Shown here one piece after another: positions 44,333-55,151 of a stretch of DNA of 64,000 nucleotides. Position 1 is the first letter of the stretch. Each line of letters starts with the position of its first letter. The stretch is from Nemertoderma westbladi (Eukaryota; Xenacoelomorpha; Nemertodermatida; Nemertodermatidae), in the NCBI GenBank assembly GCA_032718475.1, contig JAUCBJ010000165.1, positions 1 to 64,000 of the forward strand, read 5' to 3'. The notes under the pieces were generated by a model. It ran no database searches and was not told where the DNA came from. It was given only the letters and a program-made list of their open reading frames with translations. Both the position numbers and the translations under genes were made by a program.

Positions 44333-44425
44333 AGATAGATACCCTCAACCAAACCAAACATACTGTACATTGTACAGTGGCTGTACATTGTACAGTATGT
44401 TTGGTTTGGTTGAGGGTATCTGGAA
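44333..44425. repeat. near-perfect 40-bp hairpin
   Basis: Arms 44338-44377 and 44381-44420 are complementary at 39 of 40 positions around a TGG loop. Each arm ends in TGTACA-type palindromes. The pairing extends outward as CCAGATA after a 4-bp GATA slip. Confidence 0.9.
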
Positions 44426-44633
44426 CTGAAATTAAATTAAAAAAAATTAAAAAAAAACTTAAAAGTACATACAGTAGAGTAAAGTACGGGGCTGGCGCAG
44501 TAGTAATTTGAGTCTTTGAGCCTTAATGAGCCTTTGACTTAGAACTAAAACCGTAGTTTTGATCACGTAAACCTTGTTGCAAACTGGTTCATTGTTCATC
44601 ACTAAAAATCAGCTGTTCACTGGTATGTTGATC

Positions 44634-45290
44634 TCACTGAAGAAAAACTTCTTTTGATGATAAGCCTTGGTTATGGATTCGTGAATTGAGTGAGTTAGTA
44701 GCCGTAGCTAAATTGACTGCAGATATAGGTCCACCTGATGGACATAACCGCAAAAATTCAATCTCAATTTCCTGAATGATTTTGTCAACAATACAGTTTT
44801 TATTAGCATTTTTATTAATAGGCCCAGGATCAATAGTTATATTGTAAAGCAATAGCAGTTGATTTTATTTTAAGCCCTGAAATCCTGGTCCACAATCTAA
44901 TCATACTATAGATACTTGACAAAGAATCAATGGAGTGAGAAGTAGCATCAAGGCGTCACTTAAGGTAGGAGCAGTTTCTATAATTGATTGTGTAGCAGTG
45001 TATAATGAAGAATTATCACAACGGACAAAAATTTTCTGTTTCTCTCTCCGAATAACATCAGCCGAAAATGCAACTCCTGGTGAAACAGATGGTTTAAACA
45101 ATGATTGCTCAAACACCTCATTAGGAAGAACCTTCATGGATATACATTGAGGACAATCCATGAATCCATGATTGAGGAGGACTTGATCGCCCAAAAGTAG
45201 TGGTTGAAAACTTTCATGAGCTGCCATTTCGATGGATGTTGAAACTGTATAGTGCAGTAAGAATACCTGGAAGGATTGCTTTAGGAACAA
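44634..45290 (-). pseudogene. Ty3/gypsy-like integrase remnant
   Basis: On the - strand, 45290-44901 contains GVAFSADVIRREKQKIFV followed by CDNSSLYTATQSI, the integrase core around the first catalytic Asp. After stops, 44852-44634 continues with IIQEIEIEFLRLCPSGGPIS and LATATNSLNSRIHNQGLS, the C-terminal half of the core. Upstream (45.3-45.45 kb) lies the zinc-binding/linker region in broken frames. The whole is a decayed copy without RNase H. Confidence 0.65.
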
Positions 45291-45595
45291 TAATTAAATC
45301 TCGACCTGGAAGAAATGGGTCATCGTGGCAAACGACAAATTAACCATTACTAATTGAAGCAGCTCGAAGATATTGGCGCAAATCACAAGCCTTCATAGTT
45401 TTCTTAGGAGGATGTGTTCCTTGAGTGAGATGTGAATAGAATCTGCGCAATACTGCTCAATAATGTTGTGCCGATTTCCAGCCAGAAGGGTTTAGATAAG
45501 GCATTCGATCCATGCCTGTTAAGACATCAGTAATATCAGATAGAAGTATCCGCACATATAAAATAATTTCAATAAATGCGGTAACTAAGCGATGA

Positions 45596-45879
45596 CTATC
45601 TGGTGGTTTTTTTTACAAGGAAGCTAGGTGAGGCATAAAGAACCTCAACTATAACATCCTCCGGCTTCTGCAGCACTCCAAGAGCTTCTAGTTTATCAGC
45701 TTCAGCCTGAAGCAGAGATAAATTTGAACAATTATAAAATGGGACAGGACCCTTTCGAGGTGGAGGCAGGACTGCGCCAATTTTAACAGTGGCATGGATA
45801 ACACCACTTTTGTCATTATATGACTGGATTTTTAGATTAAAAACATTCTCATAGTATAAATGAAGATTGATTAATTTCT
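45596..45879 (-). pseudogene. Ty3/gypsy-like RT N-terminus
   Basis: Reads QQRQKLINLHLYYENVFN, PPPRKGPVPFYNCSNLSL, ALGVLQKPEDVIVEV and SPSFLVKKTT, the region just before the first RT catalytic motif of Ty3/gypsy pols. The frame continues into the sequence on the far side of the foldback insertion (48965 onward). The rest of RT and RNase H is deleted. Confidence 0.65.
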
Positions 45880-46832
45880 GTCGCTGCTGGAAGCAGGACA
45901 ATTTGGTCCGGGACAATTCGGTCCCGGACAATTCGGTCCGGACAATTCGGTCCCGGACAATTCGGTCCCATTAATTTTGTGTTTTAGGACCGAATTGTCC
46001 GGGACCGAATTGTCCGGGACCGAATTGTCCGGATACTGACTAGGACAATTCGGTCCCAAAACATGCTTATTAATGGGACCGAATTGTCCGGGACCGAATT
46101 GTCCGGGACCGAATTGTCCGGGACCGAATTGTCCGGGACCGAATTGTCCAGGACCGAATTGTCCGGGACCAAATTTAATTGGTACTATATAATGGTGAAT
46201 GTTCTAGAACCTTAATATATATTATCATATGGTAGCTAGTGTTTTTTTTACTAGCTAGTATTTTTTTTTTTAATAAAAAAAATTTACTTTTTTTTGTTAA
46301 CATTATTATTTATGGTAGCTATGGTGTTTTTATGGAGCTTGTGAATTATTTACTAGCTAGTAATAGTATGTATTTAAAATGTTTAAAGCTGAATTTTTTT
46401 ATATACTGCGTAAGTATAATATTATATGTGTTGTTGGTTGGTAACAAGCCTAAACTATTATCCTAGATAATAGCTGGATCTCATTCAGGGACTGTTATAA
46501 TATCATCAATATTATTGTTGGTAATTAATATAATCAGCAACAGTTTAGGCCTAATTCTGAAATATCAATGTTTTCACAAGTGTTTTTATAATTTCAAGGA
46601 AATGCTAGCTAGTAAAAAAAAACATTAGCTACACCTTAATAAATAATATATAATAATGTTCTCGAACACTACCAATAACAAAAATAAAAAAAATACAGTA
46701 TTTTTAAAATTTCAAAAAATTCTAGCAAGTAAATCACACTAGCTACCATAACAAATATCTCTACTAATGTTCTAGAACATTCACCAATATCAATTCCAAT
46801 ACCAATATCAATACCAATATCTACAGGAGCTA

Positions 46833-48690
46833 ATAAACCAACAGGTTGATGCCATCAATGATGCTGACGACAGCAGGCAATCATCCCAGGCATGGAAATC
46901 GATCAATCTGCTTACTGGGCGGAAAAGCCAACCAACCACCAAGGTTAAGGCTGAATCACCAGCCGATCGCCTCAATGGTTGGAAAGCCCACTTTGAAAAG
47001 CTCCTCAATAATGACAGGGTATTGCCTGATAACTTTAACTTTATAGAAGTAAAAGTGTCTGAGTCTGTACTCCCAGATATTCCCATTGGCGATATCTCCT
47101 TTGCAGAAGTGAAGGCTGCTGCAAAGAGCATTAAGACCAATCGTGCCAGTGGAGTAGATGGTGTTCCCCCTGAGGTCTTTAAAATACCTGAGTGTTTGAA
47201 GCTCATATATCCCATCATAGTAGACATGTACCGTACAACAAGAGTCCCACAAGAAATGAAAACAAATAAGTTGGTGCCAGTTCCCAAGAAGGGCAACCTA
47301 ACACTCTATGGTTCTTTTCGGGGAATCTCATTGATCTCGATTGCTGCAAAACTATACAATAGAATTCTATTAAATCGCATCAGGGATCCCATTGAGAGAC
47401 TGCTACGTGGAAATCAGAATGGGTTCCGTAAAGGTCGTGGGACCATGGAGCCCATTTTGGCACTTAGAAGGATAATTGAAGAGTTATCAAAAAAGAAAGA
47501 CAGGCATCTGGCTGTTATCTTTGTTGACTTCTTCAAGGCCTTTGATTCAGTCTCTCGCTCACGTATGTTCAGCATACTTTCATTATATGGGATTCCTGAT
47601 GAAATTATTGCAGCAATCAGATCAGTATACGATGGTTCGACAACATTTGTGTCTACTGTTGACGGTGACACAGAACCATTTGAAGTGTTATGGGGCGTCC
47701 TCCAAGGAGACACACTTGCACCATTCTTGTTCATTATTGTGGTTGACTATGTTCTACGCATGTCCTTAGATCATCATAATGATGATGGGGTGATGATAAC
47801 TCCACCTACTGGCTCCAGAAGTCGAGGAAATCCTGCCAAGTACCTAACTGATCTAGACTTTGCTGATGACTTAGGAGTACTCTCAGAATCATTAGAGGGA
47901 GCCCAGCGGCTCCTCAGCTCATTAGAACATGCTCCTTCTAGTGTTGGTCTTTTTATTAACTCCAGAAAGACCAAAATTCTGACAGTTAACTTTGAAAGTC
48001 CTCAGCAAGTCTCTGATCGGTTGAGCATAAGCTCAAAGGATGGTATGCTTGAACATGTGGACGACTTCTGTTACCTGGGATCATGGATCCGGAAGTCAGG
48101 TGAGGACCTTCGAATACGTAAGGGAAAGGCATGGGCAGCCTTGAATAGGCTTTCCAGGATCTGGAAGTCACCTATAATTAATCGGAAACTTAAGGTCCGA
48201 TTATTTAGAGCAGCAGTAGTTCCAGTACTCCTCTACGGGAGTCCATGCTGGGCTCTAACTGCTGAGGACACCAAATCTCTGGATGGCACATTCACAAGAA
48301 TGCTACGCCGGGTACATTGTGTCAAGTACAATGCACACATCTCCAACCAGACACTATATAACATTGGAGGTGTCTCATTGGTTCCCCCAAGCTTGACACT
48401 AGAACAAAATCGCCTCCGCTTTGCAGGACATTGCTTTCGCCGTGAGGACCAGCCAGTGCATAATCTTGTACTTTGGCAGCCTCATGGAGTGAATAAGCAT
48501 GGTGGACAGCCCATGACTTTCTTGAGACGCATCTTAAAGGACACTGGCCTTAAAGATGCGGATGATCTAGCAAATGTCATGGGTGATAGGGAGTTGTGGC
48601 GGTGCAATTTTGTTGACAAGCCGGCACAGCATTCTTAAAAATGCAGCTGCAATGCAGCATGCCGATCCTAGTAGTAGTACCAATATCAAA
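46833..48690 (+). mobile_element. RTE LINE, copy C, 5'-truncated
   Basis: The homology to copy A starts near AACAGGTTGATGCCATCAAT and ends in GTAGTAGT. ACCAATATC precedes and follows the insertion, consistent with a target duplication inside the foldback element. Confidence 0.85.
46838..48638 (+). pseudogene. RTE copy C reverse transcriptase, open frame
   Basis: About 600 codons are open from QVDAINDADDSRQSSQAW to FVDKPAQHS. Motifs: SIKTNRASGVDGVPPEVFK, AVIFVDFFKAFDSVSRSRM, GVLQGDTLAPFLFIIVVDY, DLDFADDLGVL and the C-terminal LKDADDLANVMGDRELWRC. A 6-bp duplication adds Asn-Phe after DNF. The RT is intact but there is no endonuclease, so it needs help in trans. It is the best-preserved RT of the four RTE copies. 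Confidence 0.85.
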
Positions 48691-49170
48691 AAAGCACTAA
48701 AAAGTTGCTTATCAGGAACCGGACAATTCGGTCCCGGACAATTCGGTCCCGGACAATTCGGTCCCGGACAATTCGGTCCCGGACAATTCGGTCCTAGGAC
48801 AATTCGGTCCTAGGACAATTCGGTCCCGGACAATTCGGTCCCGGACAATTCGGTCCCATTTATTTAGTGTTTTGGGACCGAATTGTCCGGGACCGAATTG
48901 TCCGGGACCGAATTGTCCGGACCGAATTGTCCGGGACCGAATTGTCCTACATCCGTCGCTGCTGTGGGTTTAGTAATTCATGAGGATGAAGGGTTACATA
49001 ATCGGAGAAAGGAGTAGTGATAGTGTGGATTTTATGGTTAGCTGTGCTCACATTCGGTTGAATAATATGCTCATTAGTAATGCTGGGAGTTGTAGTAAGA
49101 GATAACCCAGATGTTGGTTACGAGGTATAGAAATGATATTATCACATGTATTAATTATTCGAATAGAATT

Positions 49171-49863
49171 TTATATTATACAGGAAACAGATACATTATT
49201 AATTGGTGAATGAATGTCTGGCTGCAAAAGGACTTCGATATCATTAAGATACAAAAGAGTGTCACTCCAAACTTGGAGGAACTGACCAGGGTATAGTGTT
49301 GTTTGTTCCTTGTTACGTAATAACATTGCAGGTTGGGAACATTGAATGTCAGAGTCAGGGCATTTAGAACTGTAGGTTACAATAGTATCACCAATATTAA
49401 TCTCTTGTGCAAGCAGGGATACCTCTATTTTGTTGCAATAACAAAATGGCACACCACCCAGAATGTCTTGATTGTCAGCAACGAGAGCCTCTAGGTTAAG
49501 TACAATATTACCAAAAAATAATTCAACATTGACTTCACCAACAATATTTAATTGACCACCAACTTGACTCGCAGATTGTGCCGATTTCATTATTGGCATC
49601 CCAGGTAATGTTGCTAATGACAGAGAAACTAAATTGCCATTTGCCCCTGTATCAATTAGGATCTTACATGCTGTGGAATTGTAAAAACAGAAAAACAATA
49701 GTGAAGGCATACACTGAACACGATTCATTGAAATAGCATACACAGAGGGATCGTCTTCATTCTGATTTATTTCAGGAACTGCATCAGCAGCATCCTCCAA
49801 ATCAATTTCAACATTAAAAGACATGTTATTTGAGACTTTTCGAATTTCGAAATGTACCATCAA
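49171..49863 (-). pseudogene. retropepsin region of the split gypsy-like element
   Basis: Contains CKILIDTGANGNLVSLS, the aspartic protease active-site loop (D-T-G), followed by a beta-rich segment (VNVELFFGNIVLNLEALVA; DILGG flap-end-like). It lies on the - strand just upstream of the RT N-terminus, on the other side of the foldback insertion, in the order protease then RT expected for Ty3/gypsy. Confidence 0.7.
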
Positions 49864-50098
49864 TTAGCAATATCATGGCTAGTAAACGGATGCCCAGATG
49901 ATTTACATAAAACACAACATTTATTTGAATGGCTTGCAGCACTGTTAGAAAATTTATTGGGATAATTATGACAAGTCGACAAGATCTGACAGATCTGTCA
50001 GATATAGATTTTATTGATCTAGGAGACACCAACAGCATTGTTATAGACATTGAGCAAGTTCTAGATTCAGGTAATCTGTGTTACAGGGGAACTGGGAA

Positions 50099-50968
50099 CT
50101 TACGAAGAACTGCTGCAAATTACATTGTTTATGATTACAGGATCTAACAGTACTTCATTTCACTGACGAAATCACTGCCACCGACTTTTCTATCCAACGA
50201 CCAGGAAGGAGCATTGCATAAAGCAAGGCGGATGTCAAAGATATTGTATTCCCTGAAGATGGTTTTGATGTCAGGGAAGATAACCAAAGAACTGCCAAAG
50301 GGAACAATCTTTGCAGCAGGGCAATTGGACAAACTCATCCGGTTTGTAAAATTTTCCATAACAATATATATTCCATGGTGGATAGATTGTGGTTCACCAT
50401 CAAATGCCCCTGTTCATGATCTAAAGCTTCTGCAAGGAATTGCAGAATACCCAGATCAGGTCATACAGAGATCAGCATTGAAGGTATTTAAGAACCACTT
50501 ATTTTACTTGACTGAGGAGTTATTACAAGGTATCTTACGAAGAACTGCTGCAAATTACATTGTTTATGATTACAGGATCTAACAGTACTTCATTTCACTG
50601 ACGAAATCACTGCCACCGACTTTTCTATCCAACGACCAGGAAGGAGCATTGCATAAAGCAAGGCGGATGTCAAAGATATTGTATTCCCTGAAGATGGTTT
50701 TGATGTCAGGGAAGATAACCAAAGAACTGCCAAAGGGAACAATCTTTGCAGCAGGGCAATTGGACAAACTCATCCGGTTTGTAAAATTTTCCATAACAAT
50801 ATATATTCCATGGTGGATAGATTGTGGTTCACCATCAAATGCCCCTGTTCATGATCTAAAGCTTCTGCAAGGAATTGCAGAATACCCAGATCAGGTCATA
50901 CAGAGATCAGCATTGAAGGCATTTAAGAACCACTTATTTTACTTGACTGAGGAGTTATTACAAGGTAT
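50099..50968. repeat. 435-bp tandem duplication
   Basis: 50099-50533 and 50534-50968 are almost identical (one difference seen: GTATTTAAG versus GCATTTAAG), indicating a very recent duplication. Confidence 0.9.
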
Positions 50969-51420
50969 CTGTTTATGAGAAGCAGCATAGGGCTGATAAG
51001 ATGGTAACCCTAGTAACCACAAACCCACCAATTCATGGTACATCCACATATCACTTCACTAAGCGTTTTGGAACCACATATGGGAAACCTAAGATTCCAA
51101 ATGTGTCAGAAACAAACATACGTAACCTGGAATTATGTGACTTTGTAGGTGAAGATTCAAGGGGATTTTTTAGTATCATGGATCTAGAATCTTCATTCAT
51201 CCAAGTACCTGTTATTTCATGGCCCAGTGACATTTTTTATCTGCATTTCAAAGAGCAGTTGAAGATTTCAGGGTATTAAACGATAGTGCAGAGAGAGAGG
51301 GGTGTGAAGTTGGCAAGTGATTTCAGTTCAGTTGCAAAGATTGAAAAACGTTATCAATCTATTATACAGGTTGCTGAAAATGACCGTAAACGTGTGCCCA
51401 ATCAGCGGAAATCCAAAAGA
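50214..51420 (+). pseudogene. fragment of a transposon-like protein, unrecognised
   Basis: The second copy of the duplication reads KYTPWW-type sequence (IYIPWWIDCGSPSNAPVHDL, VIQRSALKAFKNHLFYLTEE) and a later frame continues with TYHFTKRFGTTYGKPKIPN and VAENDRKRVPNQRKSKRAPK. The pattern resembles an uncharacterised protein family that I associate with repeats in invertebrate genomes, but I cannot name it. Frame breaks at about 50.98, 51.28 and 51.3 kb, and the truncated duplicate, show that it is dead. Confidence 0.35.
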
Positions 51421-51449
51421 GCTCCAAAAGAAAGAACTTGTTTCTTAAC

Positions 51450-52375
51450 TCTCTGAACTTCATAGGTGTTGGTAGAGGCATTAAATTTTCAGATTTGATT
51501 GAATTGGCATAACACTACTAATCATTGATGACTTATATTATAAGTAGTATAGTTGTGAATGATTTGCTGAATTAAAATAAAATGTATTATTTTCTGTTAT
51601 GTCCTATATATATTGACTCTATTTTAGTTTTGAGGATTTCTACCCCACTAAATTGACCATTGCGTTTTGATTGATACTAAGCACAAGTCTGAGAGGACTT
51701 AGGAAGTACGATTTTTAGTGAAACACAAATCCGAGAAGTGACGCACCAGTGAGTGTTGAATACCATGATCATAAACTGTACATTATTGCCTGAACCAATC
51801 ACTCTAGTCTTGTTTTGTGGGTGCCTACCCCCTCTAAATCGACCAATCGCGGATCGAATGAACCTAGTACAGTATCATAGGATTACCAGAAGTTGGTTAT
51901 TAAGAAAATGGAGGAAATATCACTGTCGCGCTAAATTGAACTGTAGTCCTGAAACTTTAGGGTGAGTCTGTTATGTGCACCTAGACATGAATCAAAAGGG
52001 CAGTGATTTTTTATGTCCTTTTATTTGACTTTTTTTGTCCTCCTTTTTTACGAATTGTGCATAATGACTTTTGTTGTCCTTTTAATGACTTTTGTTGTCC
52101 TTTTAATGACTTTTTATGTATGTATTTCTTCAAACTGTCAGACTGCTGATTTCTGGACTGTCAGACAGTTGATTTCAACATGCCTATGCCAAAACATTCA
52201 AAATTTGTTGATTTCTGGTCTGTCGGACAGTTGGTTTCACTATGCCTGTGCCAAAACATTCCATGATTCCATGATTTATAGACTATGAGATAGATTTCCA
52301 TATGCGCCTGTGGTAAAAGACTCTAAATTTAATAGTTTGTGGTTGTTGTCGATAATCGATTACCACATGACGTAG
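51450..52375. other. non-coding with short diverged repeats
   Basis: There is no supported gene. Two diverged copies of a block around CTACCCC...CTAAATYGACCA (51.64 and 51.83 kb), ACTTTTGTTGTCCTTTTAATG repeats (52.06-52.11 kb) and GATTTCTGGACTGTCAGACA-type repeats (52.15-52.28 kb). If the accessory ORFs belong to the BEL element, its 3' LTR should lie here or beyond; I could not recognise one. Confidence 0.4.
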
Positions 52376-52380
52376 CACAT

Positions 52381-55092
52381 TTAGAGAACATTGAGAGACG
52401 GTGCGACTATTTCCTCGCAAATTCGTCTATTTGGCATCCCAAAACCTCGACCGATTCCTCGTGACCGATCAGTTGTCACTACAGTTGGTAGAACGTCTGG
52501 GAACGCGCGAAAGGCGGACGACGCAGACCCAAGAGTAGCTTGCGCCCCCTGTTGATCAGCTGGTGTATGTCCCGATCCTCCTACTGGTTCTCTTGGAAGT
52601 GATACCGTATCCCGAGTAACTCGAATGGTCGGCTCAACTCCCTTGCGTTCTTCTACATTAATAATTTTCTTTAATTGTTGGCCCACTTTCTGGACCCGTA
52701 TGATCCTACCCTGCCCGTCCTGCCGAGGGTGACGTGCAGACGGCGCAACCGGAGTGGCTGGTATATTCGTCGCCTCTAGGACCTCCTCTTCCTCGAATAC
52801 GCTCGCTCGTATACGTTTATGGTAAAACGCGGCTCGGTACGCCCATGCGACGGTTAACCAAGCTCCTTTATTCCGCTTTTCAGTTCGGAAACGATCGAAT
52901 TCACCATACGTAATCCGATTAACGACTTTCTGAAAATTCCACGTGTTTTTGTTATCCGGGTGAATCTGTAGTAGATACTCGCGCACCACTCGGAATCCGC
53001 TGTCGTGGGGCAAAATATCGACAACCTCGATAAGTTCGTCATATTGGGGCATAGCGGAGATATATCCTTCCGACATCATCGTCTGGGGATTTACCGCCCA
53101 AAATCCAAGATGCGCTCTCATCGGAAACCGTCTTCTTTGTGCCGATACATGTTCGTCGGCTAAATCTTCCCACTCATCAAATAACTTCCTCACGAGTTTT
53201 ACAGATTCGTGTTCATAAGGTATGTCTCTTAGTTGGCATTCAGATGCTCGATGTCCTTTTATATTGCAGTAAGTACATTGAGCCATAAATCTCCAGCAAG
53301 TATAAAAGGTATGAGACCCTTGATCCCCACACCATCCACAGATTAGCTGAGTCGTAGTAATGTGCTTTCCACTGCACTTTGCCATATGATGTCCAGCGAC
53401 GCCACATTTACTACACATCGTATTGGCAGGGTACCACACTCGTTCGTATATAAGATCTCCAATCGGTCGAGCGCTTCCTCCCACACTATAATCGTAATCA
53501 TCTGGATCTATGGGTTGGTAGGTTTCTGAAGGTTGTATACAAACTATAGCATCTGTTGCTTCAAGTTGTCGAATCTCCGTCTGAGATTTCTTTGGGAGGT
53601 TCCTTTCTATCTCAAGAAGTTCCTCTAAAGGATCGTCGGCGATCGTAGTAGTTACTTCGAAATCATCACCAAGGTGACCGATAGGCGCGCGCGTCTGCCG
53701 TGATTCTTCCGTAATCTCCACGATACGTTCTCCTTCATAGGGTAACAATGTAAACATAGATGGTCTTTCGATAAGAGATTCCGCACAGCGAAGATACACG
53801 TCTCGAAATATACTAAATCCTGCTCGAGTAAAGGCATTACACTGAGCGTCGGAGTTGTAGAAGGGTTCAAGGAATCGTCTAAACACGTCGGTACGAATTC
53901 TCCCTTCCATGTAGAACGTATGATCTTCTCCGAGACAAAGTGGATGTCTTTTGAGAGTCCGAGACACAATGTCGGCGATTAGGCAAACATTCACTGACGA
54001 CTCTATTGCTAAATAATATTGTAAGACCGCTCTTGGAGGTGACGTAATAGCCCAATACACGCATCCTCTCCATTTAAGCTGTGATTCAAACTCACTCATA
54101 TCTGGAGTATCACCTTCTCCATAAGTTTCAATATACTTGTTTCTCTTACCTTCCTTATAATCCCAATTGAATAACAGGTAGGAAATGTATCCAGTTCCAG
54201 TCTTCTGAGTATTATACTCACGAAAATATCCCTGTTCTATAGACCACAAAATAAGAGGTCGAGTGTCGACGTAAGGTGTCGGTAGTCGGTCATCGCTGTC
54301 CGTCATGCCGGCGAAGTCGCTAATTAAATCCTCCCTTACTCCTGATCCAATCTTTACAACAGTTTTATCTAAAATCATGTTTCTTACCATCTTCGGTAGC
54401 ATTCTAGCGTCGATATTACAAGCTTGGTCCATCTTCTTTACTATGTCGGTGATAAGATGGTGTCGCTTTGTATTCGCTGGAGGTATCGGCATTCGTTTGT
54501 CGCTCCTCTGTCTACTGAAAACGTGCAGGACTCCGTCCGCCGCTCTAATCTGTATAGTCTTAGAAGTCAAACTCTGCTGATGACTGCCGCCCTCGTTATC
54601 GTAAAACATGTAACCGTTTTCCTGAAACGATCTAAACGTCCTATTCCATTCATCCAACAATTCTTCCGAAGGTTGCCAAATCTTCTCTATATCCTTATCC
54701 TCTTCGAAACGAATAACCTTACCTCGCCAATCTGCGGCAATATCTGTATCCGACTCGAAGGTTCCGGTTCCAATCCATAAACGAATCGTCTTGGTTAGAT
54801 ATCCTTTCAGATTACTCGGAGCTATATCAGCACCAGCTCTATCCAGTTCCTTAAAATCTTGGATATGAGGTGGAACGTTGTACACGACCTTTTGAGTAAT
54901 ATGTCTACGTAAATCATATATCTTGCTCATATCGCTGAAAACAACTGCAGGAAGAAACTCCAAGTTCGAAATGATTTCTGGATGATCCACGATGGGTATT
55001 TCGTACGTCGTATCCTGTCGGACTGGTATACTAATAGGGAAATTGAGTGTCATACTCAATGGTTTCGTAGTTGAAGTACTATACGGTTGCAT
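52381..55092 (-). CDS. DEDDy exonuclease-like protein with three zinc knuckles, 903 aa
   Basis: ATG at 55092, 59 nt after the stop of the 285-codon ORF. Residues 160-380 show the order of a DEDDy 3'-5' exonuclease: motif I GYMFYDNEGG (D165, E167) followed by the strand TIQIRAADGVLHVF; motif II VVKIGSGVREDLISDF (D255); then YVDTRPLILW, TGTGYISYLLFNW; and motif III QYYLAIESSV, where Tyr360 is four before E364, an acidic residue but not the usual Asp. Residues 560-619 hold three CCHC knuckles (CSKCGVAGHHMAKC, CGWCGDQGSHTFYTC, CTYCNIKGHRASEC), as in Gag-type RNA binders. The C-terminus is basic and disordered. Inference: an RNA/DNA-binding nuclease carried by the neighbouring retroelement; a catalytically altered or inactive enzyme is possible. 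Family homology could not be searched. Confidence 0.6.
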   Translation of the reverse strand: MQPYSTSTTKPLSMTLNFPISIPVRQDTTYEIPIVDHPEIISNLEFLPAVVFSDMSKIYDLRRHITQKVVYNVPPHIQDFKELDRAGADIAPSNLKGYLTKTIRLWIGTGTFESDTDIAADWRGKVIRFEEDKDIEKIWQPSEELLDEWNRTFRSFQENGYMFYDNEGGSHQQSLTSKTIQIRAADGVLHVFSRQRSDKRMPIPPANTKRHHLITDIVKKMDQACNIDARMLPKMVRNMILDKTVVKIGSGVREDLISDFAGMTDSDDRLPTPYVDTRPLILWSIEQGYFREYNTQKTGTGYISYLLFNWDYKEGKRNKYIETYGEGDTPDMSEFESQLKWRGCVYWAITSPPRAVLQYYLAIESSVNVCLIADIVSRTLKRHPLCLGEDHTFYMEGRIRTDVFRRFLEPFYNSDAQCNAFTRAGFSIFRDVYLRCAESLIERPSMFTLLPYEGERIVEITEESRQTRAPIGHLGDDFEVTTTIADDPLEELLEIERNLPKKSQTEIRQLEATDAIVCIQPSETYQPIDPDDYDYSVGGSARPIGDLIYERVWYPANTMCSKCGVAGHHMAKCSGKHITTTQLICGWCGDQGSHTFYTCWRFMAQCTYCNIKGHRASECQLRDIPYEHESVKLVRKLFDEWEDLADEHVSAQRRRFPMRAHLGFWAVNPQTMMSEGYISAMPQYDELIEVVDILPHDSGFRVVREYLLQIHPDNKNTWNFQKVVNRITYGEFDRFRTEKRNKGAWLTVAWAYRAAFYHKRIRASVFEEEEVLEATNIPATPVAPSARHPRQDGQGRIIRVQKVGQQLKKIINVEERKGVEPTIRVTRDTVSLPREPVGGSGHTPADQQGAQATLGSASSAFRAFPDVLPTVVTTDRSRGIGRGFGMPNRRICEEIVAPSLNVL

Positions 55093-55151
55093 TTCTCTTG
55101 TCCTCTCCGGGGATGCAATCTGTAGTCTCTGAATAACGTTTTGAGCAAAGT

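Larger units (their letters stand above)
45890..48954. mobile_element. foldback element with 15-bp subrepeat arms
   Basis: Flanked by a perfect 10-bp direct repeat GTCGCTGCTG (45880-45889 and 48955-48964). The ends are inverted (GAAGCAGGACAATTTGGTCC; on the other strand GATGTAGGACAATTCGGTCC) and lead into tandem arrays of GGACAATTCGGTCCC. Each arm is itself palindromic: a forward array, an about 18-bp spacer ending GTGTTTTRGG, then an inverted array. Such subrepeat arms and a 9-11-bp duplication are known from FB/Mutator-like foldback transposons. The insertion splits a gypsy-like pol and contains RTE copy C. No transposase. Confidence 0.8.

Noticed and set aside
44333-44425. microRNA precursor
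   Set aside because: The stem is too perfect and the loop too short (3 nt) for a typical animal pre-miRNA; an inverted duplication is simpler.
45871-46172. ORFs encoding repeated PDNSV or GPNCP peptides
   Set aside because: They are translations of the 15-bp foldback subrepeats (also a multiple of three), not genes.
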